In this document: piece after piece, positions 36,408 through 45,988 of the stretch | Layout of the letters: every line of letters begins with the position of its first letter | How positions within the stretch are numbered: the first letter of the stretch is position 1 | Assembly (NCBI RefSeq): GCF_002051585.1 | Contig: NZ_MZGX01000003.1 | Span: 183,249-247,248 of the forward strand | Direction: 5' to 3' | DNA length: 64,000 bases | Source of the DNA: Ruminiclostridium hungatei | Lineage (GTDB): Bacteria > Bacillota > Clostridia > Acetivibrionales > DSM-1351 | Notes under the pieces: generated by a model | The model's database searches: none | Told to the model about the DNA's origin: nothing | Seen by the model: the letters and a program-made list of their open reading frames with translations, nothing else | Translations under genes and position numbers: made by a program

Positions 36408-38543
36408 CTATGTCAATGAACAGATTTTGCATGCGCTCTGACCGCAGACATTGCTTATGAGCTCAACCTCTCTCTGCTTGCAGGTAAAAATTATTATCTG
36501 CTGTCTTTTGCCCAGTCTGTCAATGAGCTTTAGCGCATTTTCCGTTCTGCTGTCATCATATTGTGAAAATGGTTCATCCAGGATAACAGGCAGCACCTCG
36601 TTCCCCTTCATCACTGTTTCCGATATGGCCACTCTTAAAGCCAGATAAAGCTGATCTATAGTCCCGCTGCTAAGTGCGGATACAGGGATGACGGTTTTGC
36701 TCAAAGGGTCATTCAGCATGATGTTGAGATTGTCTCCCGCTCTGACATCTGAGTATTTGCCGGAGGTGATATCTGAAAACGTACTGCCGAATACCTTGCC
36801 CATCACCGGCAGATATTTTTTCTGAACCTCACGGGAAGCCTCTTCCAGGGTTTCCATGGCTATATTCAAGGCCTCTCCTCTTTGCTCCAGAGCCCTTTTC
36901 TGCTGTGTAAGTCCGTATATCTCCTGCTCCAGAGCATCAGCATTCAATTCCTCTCCGGAATCTCCAAGCTTGTACTCAAGTGCGGATTTCTCAAGCCTCT
37001 TGTTCTGTAGCTGTTCACTGCAGTACTGCTTTGCCAGGTCCAGGTCCAGCTCCCGTGCCAATATATCCGTGCTGCTTTCAATCACGCTATTTATCAGGCA
37101 GGCCTCGCTGCTTGTCAAACTCCGGGCCTTATCCTCAAGCAGCCGGATTAATTCAAATGACAGGGCATCAGCTTTTCCTTCCATTTCCGCCAGGTGCTGC
37201 CTCCCGGTAATTTGAAGCTTATCCTCAAGTCTGTTGATTTGCTGCTGGTACTGTACCTTTTGCACTTCCAAATGGTCTGTGGTCCTGTCCAGTTGGTTTT
37301 CTGCCGCTATTCTGCCTCTTTTGGCATTTTCCATCTGCTGTTCCAGCAGCTTTTCCCTGCCGGTCTCTTCAGCTTGCGCCCACTGCAGTTCCTTCAGGTT
37401 TCTTTTACGTGAGTTTCTGAATAAAAGTGCTGCAATAAGAGTTACTGCGGGTATGGCTGAAACAGATACAGGGATGAGTTTTGCCATGAAGCCCCCTATG
37501 ACTGTACCTATCAATACCGCCAAAAGGACTATTTCACCTATGTCCATATACCTTATCTGCCTTTCCAGGGTTCCTATCGCACTCTCATTCCCATTATTCC
37601 ACAATCCCCGCAATTCTTCAGAAAGCCGTTCCTCTTCCAGGGTTGTCCCGCGTATTTGCGTTTCCAGCTCTTCCTTTTCCTTGGTCAGCTCTGAGATATT
37701 TTTTTTCAGAACTCGTAATCCCTCATTAAGAAAACGTATTTCTTCAAGTTTTTCTTTTTGAAGTCCTATTTCTTCCTTAACCTCGCTGAATTCCGACGCA
37801 AGGCTTAAAAGCCTTTCCCGGTCATAAAGAACAGCTATTTCCGCCTCAAGTTCCTTCAGCCTGTCTTCTGACTCCAACCTGAGCATAGCCTTATCTTTGC
37901 TCTGCCTTTGCATCCGGAACAATTCCTCAAGCCTTCTGTCAATCAAGTCCAACGGCCGGGTATAGCTTCTTCCTGTGCCCACCTGTGACTTCAGCGCTTC
38001 CTTCAGCGCCGAATGAGCCTTTTTGTAGGATATGTCTTCATAACCGCTTTGCCCCATATTGGATATCCTCTCAATCAGGTCCTTTGAAGAAGCCCCGTCA
38101 AGTCTGGTTCCCAACTGTCTTATAAATACGGTTCTTTCAAAAAGGCTTTCATTAATCCCCATCAGCTTTTCAGCCATCCCGCTTCCATCCTTGTTTCCTG
38201 TGAAAGTACCGGTGATATCATTAAAATCTTCATCATAAAGCTTTACACTGTTATTGTCAAAATCTCTTTCAAGCCTGTATCTTCGGGAATTCTCCAGCTC
38301 AATATTTATGTATCCTCCATATTTTTCACCGCTCCACGGCTTATATCTCTTAATTTCGGAAGGCATACCCTCTTTATCAGCTCTGCCGCCTTTCAATCCG
38401 AACAAGACAGCTTTTATAAAAGCCATCATGGTGGACTTTCCACTTTCATTGTCACCGTATATGACATTTATACCTTTTATGGGGTCAAATTCGAAATTTT
38501 CAAATTTTCCGAAACCCTTTAAATAAAGCTTACTGATCTTCAT
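36408..38543 (-). CDS. YhaN/SbcC-like AAA ATPase with membrane hairpin in the coiled coil
   Basis: A 711-residue SMC-like ATPase. Walker A is GDNESGKST (~30-38) and the Q-loop FIRQLG lies near 140. A long coiled coil (~200-330 and 380-570) is split by two adjacent hydrophobic segments (~336-375). The ABC-type signature LSSGTIDQLYLALR lies near 630 and Walker B is LPVILDEPFSQYDD. It overlaps the phosphoesterase gene by one base (TAATG), the arrangement of yhaO-yhaN and sbcD-sbcC. A DNA-end or repair function is likely, but the membrane pair suggests membrane-tethered nuclease action. The symbol is left open since YhaN and SbcC orthology differ. Confidence 0.82.
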   Translation of the reverse strand: MKISKLYLKGFGKFENFEFDPIKGINVIYGDNESGKSTMMAFIKAVLFGLKGGRADKEGMPSEIKRYKPWSGEKYGGYINIELENSRRYRLERDFDNNSVKLYDEDFNDITGTFTGNKDGSGMAEKLMGINESLFERTVFIRQLGTRLDGASSKDLIERISNMGQSGYEDISYKKAHSALKEALKSQVGTGRSYTRPLDLIDRRLEELFRMQRQSKDKAMLRLESEDRLKELEAEIAVLYDRERLLSLASEFSEVKEEIGLQKEKLEEIRFLNEGLRVLKKNISELTKEKEELETQIRGTTLEEERLSEELRGLWNNGNESAIGTLERQIRYMDIGEIVLLAVLIGTVIGGFMAKLIPVSVSAIPAVTLIAALLFRNSRKRNLKELQWAQAEETGREKLLEQQMENAKRGRIAAENQLDRTTDHLEVQKVQYQQQINRLEDKLQITGRQHLAEMEGKADALSFELIRLLEDKARSLTSSEACLINSVIESSTDILARELDLDLAKQYCSEQLQNKRLEKSALEYKLGDSGEELNADALEQEIYGLTQQKRALEQRGEALNIAMETLEEASREVQKKYLPVMGKVFGSTFSDITSGKYSDVRAGDNLNIMLNDPLSKTVIPVSALSSGTIDQLYLALRVAISETVMKGNEVLPVILDEPFSQYDDSRTENALKLIDRLGKRQQIIIFTCKQREVELISNVCGQSACKICSLT

Positions 38544-39751
38544 TAGTCAACCCTTTCGTTTTCCAGTGCCTGAAGCCCATACTGCATGGCCAGAAAAAGA
38601 GTATCCCGCTTTTCCGCAGAGCTCTCAATATCCAGTCTGTCCAGGATTCTCCGGATAAACGCTCCCTTTATGCCAGGGTCCTCCAGAAACTGTTCGTAAT
38701 CCAGCCTGGCAGATGTAAGGTTTTTTAGTTTAACAAAAAAAAGCTTCTTCTCCAGCTTTTCATGTATATATGCCAGGTCAGGGGAATAACTTCTGCTGGT
38801 AAATCCGGAAAGTGCTATTGAATATAAGTCCCTGCTGCTGCCCTGCCTTGCACCTGATGCATCACTTTTCAGAAGCGGAAGCTCTTCCCCGGTGCGCAGG
38901 TGGCTGACCCGGCCCTGCCGGAGGTACTCCTCAATCCTTTCAACTGCCTCTGCATCACTTGTGCAGTCACTTATATTTATCTGAATATTATGATAATGCC
39001 TTAAAGCCAGAGGAATGAACTGTATTTCCGTATGCTTGCTGCTATCCTCCGAAATGCTGATTGCTCCCTTAACACAGCCATGCTCCCCCTCTTCGTCGAA
39101 GCCCAAAGGCTCAGGGCTGCCGGGATTGATCATAGTAGTTTTTTCATTCCCGTATCTGCAATAGCAATGCATGTGCCCCAGAGCAACATAATCCATATTC
39201 AGGGCCAGTAATTCCTTTGAAGTAATGGAATTATAGTCGTCCTCCCCGAAGGGCATATCTACAGTACCGTGGAAAACCAAAAGGTTGAACCTGTCCCGGC
39301 GGATATTCATATCAAGAATCTCTTCATAGTCCAGCCTCAGATCCTTCTTTACTCCAAGGCTGTATATACAGGTATTGTATTTTTCCAGATACAGAACCTT
39401 CCGTGAGTCCTCCAGTATGTGTACGTTGCTGCCCCAAAACGTGTTCTTATAACAGGACTTCTCAGTAATGGGATCATGATTTCCCGGGGCTATAACAATT
39501 TCAGTTTCATATAGTTCGGAAAACACATTTTTTAATTTTGTAACTGTTGTACCTTTTATATATTTATCCTCAAATAAATCTCCGCTTATAATCAACAGAT
39601 TTATTTTTTCTTCCTGTATCTTCCTTGCCATCCTGTCCAGGCTGGATTCAATCTCACTCCTTCTCAGTTGTGCCTTCTCATCACTTCTCAGCGATGAGAA
39701 CGGCAAATCAAGGTGCAAATCAGCCGTATGCAGGAAAGAAATTTGTTTCAC
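38543..39751 (-). CDS. SbcD/YhaO-like DNA-repair metallophosphoesterase
   Basis: A 402-residue calcineurin-like phosphoesterase. The metal-site motifs are in order: HTADLHLD, ISGDLFED, APGNHDP, VFHGT and ALGHMH. The C-terminal half (~280-402) is the variable capping/adaptor region. It should form a complex with the overlapping ATPase, giving an ATP-gated nuclease. The GTG at 39751 has GAGGTGG six bases upstream; the frame to 39799 is not supported. The parS-like palindrome lies exactly over this start codon. Confidence 0.85.
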   Translation of the reverse strand: MKQISFLHTADLHLDLPFSSLRSDEKAQLRRSEIESSLDRMARKIQEEKINLLIISGDLFEDKYIKGTTVTKLKNVFSELYETEIVIAPGNHDPITEKSCYKNTFWGSNVHILEDSRKVLYLEKYNTCIYSLGVKKDLRLDYEEILDMNIRRDRFNLLVFHGTVDMPFGEDDYNSITSKELLALNMDYVALGHMHCYCRYGNEKTTMINPGSPEPLGFDEEGEHGCVKGAISISEDSSKHTEIQFIPLALRHYHNIQINISDCTSDAEAVERIEEYLRQGRVSHLRTGEELPLLKSDASGARQGSSRDLYSIALSGFTSRSYSPDLAYIHEKLEKKLFFVKLKNLTSARLDYEQFLEDPGIKGAFIRRILDRLDIESSAEKRDTLFLAMQYGLQALENERVD

Positions 39752-39759
39752 GTGAAACC
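39744..39759. promoter_or_regulatory. parS-type ParB/Spo0J binding site (15 of 16 bases)
   Basis: The sequence reads TGTTTCACGTGAAACC; the Bacillus subtilis parS consensus is TGTTTCACGTGAAACA. Only the last base differs. It overlaps the GTG start of the phosphoesterase gene, which shares its first codons with the site. parS sites normally cluster around oriC and nucleate ParB for segregation and SMC loading. The match is read directly; binding is inferred. Confidence 0.7.
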
Positions 39760-39841
39760 ACCTCTTCCGTAAATCAAGTCCAAACCCCATATTAAACAAG
39801 AACTTCCCGGAATACGCCTCCAGAAAGTCTATAAATAATTA

Positions 39842-40231
39842 TTATTTATCTATTGTAATTGTTGCATAAGCAACCGCATACTCCTTGCAGTGGGATAGTG
39901 TAATGGAGATGGAGGCCGCCCCAAGAGTTTCAAAATATTTTTTTGCTCTGCCGTACAGATTCACATATGGCTTGCCCCACTTATCATTTAATATCTCTAT
40001 CTCATTAAAAAGAGCATTTTCTCCTATGCCTGTTCCAAATGCCTTTGAAACAGCTTCCTTACCTGCAAATCTTGCAGCATAGCTCTGATATTTGGATGCA
40101 CTTTTACTTTCACAGTACTTGACCTCCTCAGGTGTAAAAACCCTGGCTGAGAATTTACCGTTCAGTTTGGTATCCAATGAAGCCCGTATCCTTTCGACTT
40201 CAATTATATCGGTTCCTATGAGTATTTCCAA
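39842..40231 (-). CDS. acpS: Holo-[acyl-carrier-protein] synthase
   Basis: A 129-residue phosphopantetheinyl transferase that loads 4'-phosphopantetheine from CoA onto acyl carrier protein. The Mg-binding motifs IGTDIIEVERIR and RFAGKEAVSKAFGTG are intact, and a later LSHCKEYAVAYA completes the fold. The TTG at 40231 has GGAAGG about seven bases upstream and gives the usual length; an upstream in-frame start at 40255 is unlikely. It lies 24 bases downstream of the GAF protein gene, within a minus-strand series. Confidence 0.95.
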   Translation of the reverse strand: MEILIGTDIIEVERIRASLDTKLNGKFSARVFTPEEVKYCESKSASKYQSYAARFAGKEAVSKAFGTGIGENALFNEIEILNDKWGKPYVNLYGRAKKYFETLGAASISITLSHCKEYAVAYATITIDK

Positions 40232-40255
40232 TGTCACACCTTCCATCAATTGCAA

Positions 40256-42184
40256 TTATCTGTATAACTCGAAAAAGCCTGCAAAACTCTTGAATTCAGT
40301 TCCAAGCTTCATTTTCCTTATAACAAGCTTTTTCCCATTGGTACAAGTGGAAATTTTGTCATCAAGTTCTTTATCTCCGTTATTTTCTATGACAAAAATA
40401 TTGTTTGGAGAAAAGGGATAGACGTTTTTGAAACAGGTTTTCAAATTATTTATTATGGAATTCCCCTTAAATACAGAGCCATTTTCATCCATTATCTGAA
40501 GCACGGTTAAATCCGTCTTGTATTCAATTGCCTTTTTTACTTCTTCCTTAAGATCTTTTTTGAACATTTCAATATAGTTAGGGAGCATAAATCTTTGCTG
40601 TAGCTGCATTATGAGAAGGTTGTTCAATACAGGCGCAATATTTCCGGCTATGGTCTCCATAATCAGCATGTTCTCTTCGTTGTCAAGCTGGGTATCCTGG
40701 TATTTAAATATTGCCATTACCCCAAGCACTTCTATTTCCAGCATATCAACATAAACCGGTATAAGCAGAACACCCTGTGCTTCCCCGATTTCACCGGCCA
40801 AACCGTCTCCCATATACTTTTTTATGTTCTCCTGACCCATGGCATAAACGGTATCGCCCTCGAAAAGCCTCTTCCAGTACTGGTTCGGAATAACGGGCTT
40901 GGTGCTGCAGCTCTCAAGATTTATAGTATTTGCTATTTTGAACTGGTTGGCTTCCTTTTTATAAAGGCACAGCATACCCTTTGAAACATTAAAGGATATT
41001 TCAAGGGTCTTTGCACAAGTCTCCAGCAAGGTGTCAATCCTGATTGAACTGCTGATATTCTTGGACAAATTGTTCAAAGAGATCAGCTTGTCCAGCTTCT
41101 TCTGAATCAGTGCCTTCTGTTCATTTACCATTGAGAAAAGCTTTGCATTGCTCAGGGCAGTGAAGGTAGACGATGCCAGACTTTCAATAAGCTCAAATAT
41201 ACCGGCACTGTATTCACTTTCGGTGACAGTTTCGCTCAGGGTAACGAACCCCAATATCTGCTGCTCCTTCAATATCAGAACAATGTACTTTGCCTCCAAC
41301 TGTTCCAACTGGGCTGTTGCACCGGGAAACAGGCTATCTATATAATTGCAGTCCGCCTCCTTGGTCAGGTCTATAATTAACTTGTTCTGATTGACAACCG
41401 AAGCTTCTTTTAAAGTCAGGTCTATATGAATATCCTTCAATTTATAAAAAACATCCTTGAAGGATTTTAAGGCAAATTTCTCGGCTCTTTCATCAAAAAG
41501 TACAAAACCGGTGACCTTGCTTCGCGTGAGCTCAGAAAAAACATCCACCGAAATACTGTACAGAACATCCATCCGCAATTCACTGAGCAGTATCTTTGAG
41601 GACTGATTTATGGCAAACAGGTTAAAAATCTTTTCATCCAGCTCGGAGTTTACCCTGGCAAGCTTTTCATATCTGCTGAAGTTCTCAAGGGCATTGTTTA
41701 TCAGCCTCATTAAGGCCTCGGATATTATATAATCGTCTTCTCCGATATTTTTGTTATGGAATAATATGAAGCCGTACAGATTTCCTTCGATTATGAGCGG
41801 AACTGCAGCATTTACTTCAAGTCTGTCTATGCTTTCGGGATTGAAAAACTTTGTGACCTTTTCCCTCTCATAAAGAATATTCCCGTTGAAGGTTGCCAGG
41901 TTTTCCAACTCTGTGGTCTTGGGCATGTTTTCCAACGTACCATTAAAGCCTTTAGCCTTTTTAATGCAATACGCCCCGTCTTCCAAGACAAATATTGCTG
42001 ATCTGTCAACTAAAAGCAATTCATTTATAAAGTCAAATGCAGCATCTATAATCTGCTCAAAAACCAATTTCTGCGAGAAATAGTCAATTGCTTGCACCAA
42101 ACCTGTATACCTGTATAGCTTCGCTGATATTGCTTCGTCTTTTTTTTCATCTTCTATTCTCTTTAAAATAGATTGGTACATCAT
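40256..42184 (-). CDS. Multi-GAF domain sensor protein with degenerate GGDEF-like tail
   Basis: A 642-residue soluble protein. Three consecutive GAF-type modules appear (about 45-175, 195-350 and 370-525), each with a FVLED or LYKKEAN type strand. A C-terminal region (~540-642) resembles a GGDEF fold without the catalytic motif (YKTDLTVLQIMDENG... FVIENN). It is probably a ligand sensor without enzyme activity; partners may be the neighbouring DUF342 protein. The start has GGGGG about ten bases upstream, and two adjacent ATG codons make the exact start uncertain by one codon. Confidence 0.7.
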   Translation of the reverse strand: MMYQSILKRIEDEKKDEAISAKLYRYTGLVQAIDYFSQKLVFEQIIDAAFDFINELLLVDRSAIFVLEDGAYCIKKAKGFNGTLENMPKTTELENLATFNGNILYEREKVTKFFNPESIDRLEVNAAVPLIIEGNLYGFILFHNKNIGEDDYIISEALMRLINNALENFSRYEKLARVNSELDEKIFNLFAINQSSKILLSELRMDVLYSISVDVFSELTRSKVTGFVLFDERAEKFALKSFKDVFYKLKDIHIDLTLKEASVVNQNKLIIDLTKEADCNYIDSLFPGATAQLEQLEAKYIVLILKEQQILGFVTLSETVTESEYSAGIFELIESLASSTFTALSNAKLFSMVNEQKALIQKKLDKLISLNNLSKNISSSIRIDTLLETCAKTLEISFNVSKGMLCLYKKEANQFKIANTINLESCSTKPVIPNQYWKRLFEGDTVYAMGQENIKKYMGDGLAGEIGEAQGVLLIPVYVDMLEIEVLGVMAIFKYQDTQLDNEENMLIMETIAGNIAPVLNNLLIMQLQQRFMLPNYIEMFKKDLKEEVKKAIEYKTDLTVLQIMDENGSVFKGNSIINNLKTCFKNVYPFSPNNIFVIENNGDKELDDKISTCTNGKKLVIRKMKLGTEFKSFAGFFELYR

Positions 42185-42211
42185 ATGGCTTTTACCCCCT
42201 TAAGTTATCCT

Positions 42212-43789
42212 TTATATCTCCTTGATAGAACCTTCATGATAGTAATAACTTACTCTAAGTACTGGCTTTTGAATCTCCTTTTGCATCCTTTTGATTTCAA
42301 GCATGGTATTGGGGAAGGCTTTTTTCAATATGGTTATTTCACCTTCGCCCTTGGCTTTCAGGTAATTCACCATGTTCTTCTTGCTTTCCTCCGCCTCGGA
42401 CAGGCTTGCTTTTAAGGCACCGTACTTTTCGTTTATGCTGTCAAATTGCTCTCTGCGGAGCTGCCCCACATCAAAGAGATTTGAAAATATGGATAACTGC
42501 TGCTTGTATTTGGCAATCTCACTTTTAAGATCATCTATCTTTTCATTTAACTCATCGAGTATATTTTTAAAAATATTCCTGTCAAAACCGCTGACACTTA
42601 CTATCGTCCGCTTCTCGCTGGGTGATCCCACAACTGCCGATACTACCCTGATCTCGGCATTTATGCTGCCTCCCATTATTTGTCCCTTCATGGAATCCAG
42701 AATAACTTCCCTGGCAGTAATATTGCTGTTGAGGCAATAGAAGCCAACATGCACGCTCCCGTCGCAGATTATGTCTGCATCTGCCACATACTTCAGATAC
42801 AGGTTCTTCTTGCACCTGATAGTGGTCTTTCCTCTTCCTGCAATACCGCCTTTTATGTATATGCTTCCTTCGGAGCTGCTTATCTCCTTAACACTGCCCA
42901 CGCCGTACTCACCCAGAATTTCAATATCCTTTGTGGAACTGACGGAGTAATTATCCTCAACAGTTCCTTTTACCGTAAGGTAGCCGTCAAAATCCAGGTT
43001 CCCCGTCTTTACACCGATATTCTCTTTAATTTCCAGATGGTTGGACACCCCCACACTTTCTCCCTGAAAGAAAACCGCCCCCGTTCTCAGGGCATACAGT
43101 GTCGATTTATTTCCTTCCACAACCTCTGTTACAGTCTTCTTATCATATAGCAGGGGATAATTTTTTCCCGGCATCGGCTTAAGGGGAGTTCCCTTTACTG
43201 TTTTTCCTTCTACTCCGGGAGTTGCATGTATTTTTTCACCAAGCCAATCTCCCTTTTGTATCATGTTAATGAGGTTTAACTCATAATGGTCAACATTACC
43301 GTCTTCCTTGACCTCCGGCTTTATCTCCTTCAGTTGATAATATGTATTCTGAGAGTCCTTGCCATTTTCCGGCGCCAATCCTTCTGCTATAAGGATTGGC
43401 TTCCCTGAGCATAAATTTAAAAGGGCCTCCTTTTTTATTCCGTAAACAACGCCCTTTTCATTCAGCTTCACTACAATCTCTTTAATTATGCCCGGCCCGT
43501 CCAGTTCTTCCTGTCCAACATTAAGTGTCATGAATGCCTTTAAGCCATCCCCTGAAATGTCCACGGCAATCCGCTCTTTTGATAAGGCAAATTTCCTGGA
43601 GGGCTGGGGAGCAAAAACCAGAGCCTCTTTAATCACCGTAAAATTATTTATTTGTATTTCAGGGTTTGCACCTATTATCTTATTGAATTCGTCTACATTT
43701 AGTCCTTTTTTAAAAGATTGCAGATAAAAACCATCAGTTCGCCTGGTAATTTCAATAAACGGAGAAGAATAAATAGTGGTACCTTCCAT
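42212..43789 (-). CDS. FapA/DUF342 polymer-forming protein
   Basis: A 525-residue FapA (DUF342) family protein. Residues 70-240 form the N-terminal domain with LAPENGKDSQ and the conserved EGKTVKGTPL (normally HGKxxxGxxI). The central beta-helix (~245-390) has hexad-like repeats of the bactofilin type (DGYLTVKGTVEDNYSV). A coiled coil (~400-480) precedes the tail. Its function is unresolved; DUF342 proteins are often linked with cell-surface or motility regulators. GAGGGGG precedes the ATG by seven bases. The GAF protein follows 27 bases downstream. Confidence 0.85.
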   Translation of the reverse strand: MEGTTIYSSPFIEITRRTDGFYLQSFKKGLNVDEFNKIIGANPEIQINNFTVIKEALVFAPQPSRKFALSKERIAVDISGDGLKAFMTLNVGQEELDGPGIIKEIVVKLNEKGVVYGIKKEALLNLCSGKPILIAEGLAPENGKDSQNTYYQLKEIKPEVKEDGNVDHYELNLINMIQKGDWLGEKIHATPGVEGKTVKGTPLKPMPGKNYPLLYDKKTVTEVVEGNKSTLYALRTGAVFFQGESVGVSNHLEIKENIGVKTGNLDFDGYLTVKGTVEDNYSVSSTKDIEILGEYGVGSVKEISSSEGSIYIKGGIAGRGKTTIRCKKNLYLKYVADADIICDGSVHVGFYCLNSNITAREVILDSMKGQIMGGSINAEIRVVSAVVGSPSEKRTIVSVSGFDRNIFKNILDELNEKIDDLKSEIAKYKQQLSIFSNLFDVGQLRREQFDSINEKYGALKASLSEAEESKKNMVNYLKAKGEGEITILKKAFPNTMLEIKRMQKEIQKPVLRVSYYYHEGSIKEI

Positions 43790-43854
43790 GGGTCTGCCCC
43801 CTCAAATTGTTTTGATCATAGAATGATCCGGCTGACAAGCATTCTGTACGATTA

Positions 43855-44679
43855 TCACATTCTAATCTGATTACGCCTTCTTTCCTGCAATACGTTGTCA
43901 AGAGCCGTTGCCTCATTTACGGCAGTTTCCAACTTTTCAACCATTTCTTCCGATTCAATGCTTGAAACAATTTGGTGCTTGAACATGCTTAACATGCTTT
44001 CTATATAGTCCAGTCTGGCATGTATTCTTTCCAGTTCATTTTTTTCATCCTTAACCCTGTTGATCACCTGCTCATCCATTTCAATAATGCTTTTTATATC
44101 GTCGTACATTCTATCGTCTTTCATAAAACTCAGCTTCCTGCGGTTTGCATTTATCTTGTTCATCCTGTCGCTGATATTTATTTCAGATAATTCCTTGCTT
44201 CTGATTGAGTAATTGGTCATGAGCCTTGTATATGAAATAACAAGATTAAGACTTTTTTCAACAATTTTTTCTTTGAGATAGCTGTGACCGTCTCCACGCT
44301 TCAAAGAGTTGAAAATATCATCCTTATCCTGCATTATCTTTCTCAGCTTTTGTCTCTGAATTGGGGAAGCATAATTTCTTGTCTGGGAATACATTCTTGA
44401 GCACTCCCTGTTTAATCTGTTTATTTCCCTTTTCTTTTCCTTACGCTGCACTTCTTCCTTGAAATTGCTGCTAAACATGCTTTGAATCACCAGTGCGGCA
44501 TATACCAAAGCCCCGGCACCATATGCTCCGGTGGCCAGGGTATTTATATCAATACCGCTGATACTTGTTCCCTGAAGGTCAGGCGCTCCGCTGACAATAA
44601 ACACCAATGCGCTCCAGAAAATTAATGTAGTAATGTTCCTAAATCTGAATATTGAACTATAAAATAAATTTCCGTTCAT
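43855..44679 (-). CDS. Membrane-anchored coiled-coil protein near PspA and AAA genes
   Basis: A 274-residue protein with no recognised domain. Two N-terminal hydrophobic segments (about 14-32 and 50-68) anchor it. Residues 72-125 and 150-260 are strongly charged and predicted coiled coil, including a KEEVQRKEKKREINRLNREC segment. The architecture (membrane anchor plus long coiled coil) suits a partner of the adjacent PspA-family protein, separated only by an acetyltransferase gene. A partner role is inferred from context. Confidence 0.55.
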   Translation of the reverse strand: MNGNLFYSSIFRFRNITTLIFWSALVFIVSGAPDLQGTSISGIDINTLATGAYGAGALVYAALVIQSMFSSNFKEEVQRKEKKREINRLNRECSRMYSQTRNYASPIQRQKLRKIMQDKDDIFNSLKRGDGHSYLKEKIVEKSLNLVISYTRLMTNYSIRSKELSEINISDRMNKINANRRKLSFMKDDRMYDDIKSIIEMDEQVINRVKDEKNELERIHARLDYIESMLSMFKHQIVSSIESEEMVEKLETAVNEATALDNVLQERRRNQIRM

Positions 44680-44718
44680 ATTTCCCTCAACTAACCTTTA
44701 TTTGATATCAGTAATACT

Positions 44719-45210
44719 TTATAAAAACAACTGATAAAATAAACAATCCAAATATTTACCGAATTTATGGCCTGACTCCTTTAAGTGCCCGCACAGCTCA
44801 AAGCCATACCTTTCATGCATTTTTATGCTTACCTCATTATCTGATGTAATACATGAGATTATTACATGAAACCCCTTTTCCCTGCCTGCTTCTATTACCT
44901 CTTTCATGAGCTTCCAGCCTATTCCCTGTCTCCAGTATGCAGGGTCAACATACAAGGAAAGCTCGCAGGTATCCTTGTAGCCTTCCTTTGCCCGGAACTC
45001 CGACAGACAGGCATACCCGGCCACATTGCCATCAAGCTCGCTGACAAGCAAAGGATGCCTGCCGTTATAATGTGAAAACCAGGAAGCCCTCTGTTCAAGT
45101 GTTTGAGGGCTAATATCAAATGAGGCAGTTGTGTTCTCAACCGCCCAATTATAAATCTCAGTAATTCTAGCTAAATCGGCTTCTTTTGCTCTTCGTATAA
45201 GTGATTCCAT
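44719..45210 (-). CDS. GNAT-family N-acetyltransferase, phosphinothricin acetyltransferase-like
   Basis: A 163-residue acetyltransferase. It shows the PAT/MnaT-like opening IRRAKEADLARITEIYNWAV, the ENTTASFD segment, the GYKDTCELSLYVDPAYWRQGIGWKLM acetyl-CoA loop (Q/RxxGxG/A as RQGIG) and the later HERYGFELCGHLKE. It may acetylate methionine derivatives or phosphinothricin-like amines. The ATG at 45210 is preferred since the ATG at 45222 directly abuts the AAGGA site. It sits between PspA and the membrane coiled-coil gene without obvious functional link. Confidence 0.8.
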   Translation of the reverse strand: MESLIRRAKEADLARITEIYNWAVENTTASFDISPQTLEQRASWFSHYNGRHPLLVSELDGNVAGYACLSEFRAKEGYKDTCELSLYVDPAYWRQGIGWKLMKEVIEAGREKGFHVIISCITSDNEVSIKMHERYGFELCGHLKESGHKFGKYLDCLFYQLFL

Positions 45211-45256
45211 CTTAAGCTTCATTCCTTGGCAATTTTTTTGTCTTCCTGCTGCTATA

Positions 45257-45988
45257 TTAGTTTGAAGCTTTATTTTCGGTCTTTTCCTTTACCTCAAAGC
45301 CGCCGTTATCTCCGCCCAGCATGGCTTCAGCCCTGGCTTTGGCCCTGTCTCTCGCAGAATTCATATCCAGCCTTTTAAGCTTCATGTCAATATTGTCATT
45401 GTTCAAAGACTCAACGGCATTTGCTCTTGCCGTCTTTTTATTGACTATCTCACGGGCTCTGTCCAGATTGTCGTTAACACTTCCAACACGGCTGTTTTTT
45501 GAGGTATACTGTGCATTCACAGAGTTTATATTCTCACGGAGATTAGCCATTTTAGCCTGTGATTTGAGAGTTTTGAGTTCATTAAGCTTTGCATTCATTT
45601 CAGATTCAAATATCTTATAATCCTCTCTTATCTTTTCAACCTGTACCATTGCATTTTCATAGGTTGCCTTATGGGTTTCAAATACTGTCTGATATTCCTC
45701 TTCCTGAACCAGAAGTTCCACAAGCAGCTCCCTGTCGCCGGTTCTCTGGGCAGATTCAACCCTGGCCTTTATTGCATTAAGATTTCTTTCTGCATTTTTC
45801 ATTTCTATTTTTATCATTTCCGCACTTGTCTGAATTTCAATTATCTGCTGCTCTGCTTCACGTCTTGCCTTATCAATCTGGTTTTTAATATCTTCAAACA
45901 ATGCTTCGGGATTTCTCTCTTCCAATCCTCCGACAAATAATCCGAAGAACCCTCTGAACATCTGTCCAAGTCTGCTAAATAAACCCAT
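45257..45988 (-). CDS. pspA: PspA/IM30 family membrane-remodelling protein
   Basis: A 243-residue phage-shock-protein A homologue, of the same superfamily as ESCRT-III. It opens with the amphipathic helix GLFSRLGQMFRGFFGLFVGG for membrane binding. A long alpha-helical hairpin (coiled coil to ~215) follows, with the ERNPEALFEDIKNQIDKARRE pattern, then a Gly/Asp tail. It would polymerise on damaged membranes to preserve the proton motive force. It lies 126 bases downstream of a Vps4-like AAA ATPase on the same strand, which suggests an ATPase-driven disassembly partner. Confidence 0.9.
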   Translation of the reverse strand: MGLFSRLGQMFRGFFGLFVGGLEERNPEALFEDIKNQIDKARREAEQQIIEIQTSAEMIKIEMKNAERNLNAIKARVESAQRTGDRELLVELLVQEEEYQTVFETHKATYENAMVQVEKIREDYKIFESEMNAKLNELKTLKSQAKMANLRENINSVNAQYTSKNSRVGSVNDNLDRAREIVNKKTARANAVESLNNDNIDMKLKRLDMNSARDRAKARAEAMLGGDNGGFEVKEKTENKASN

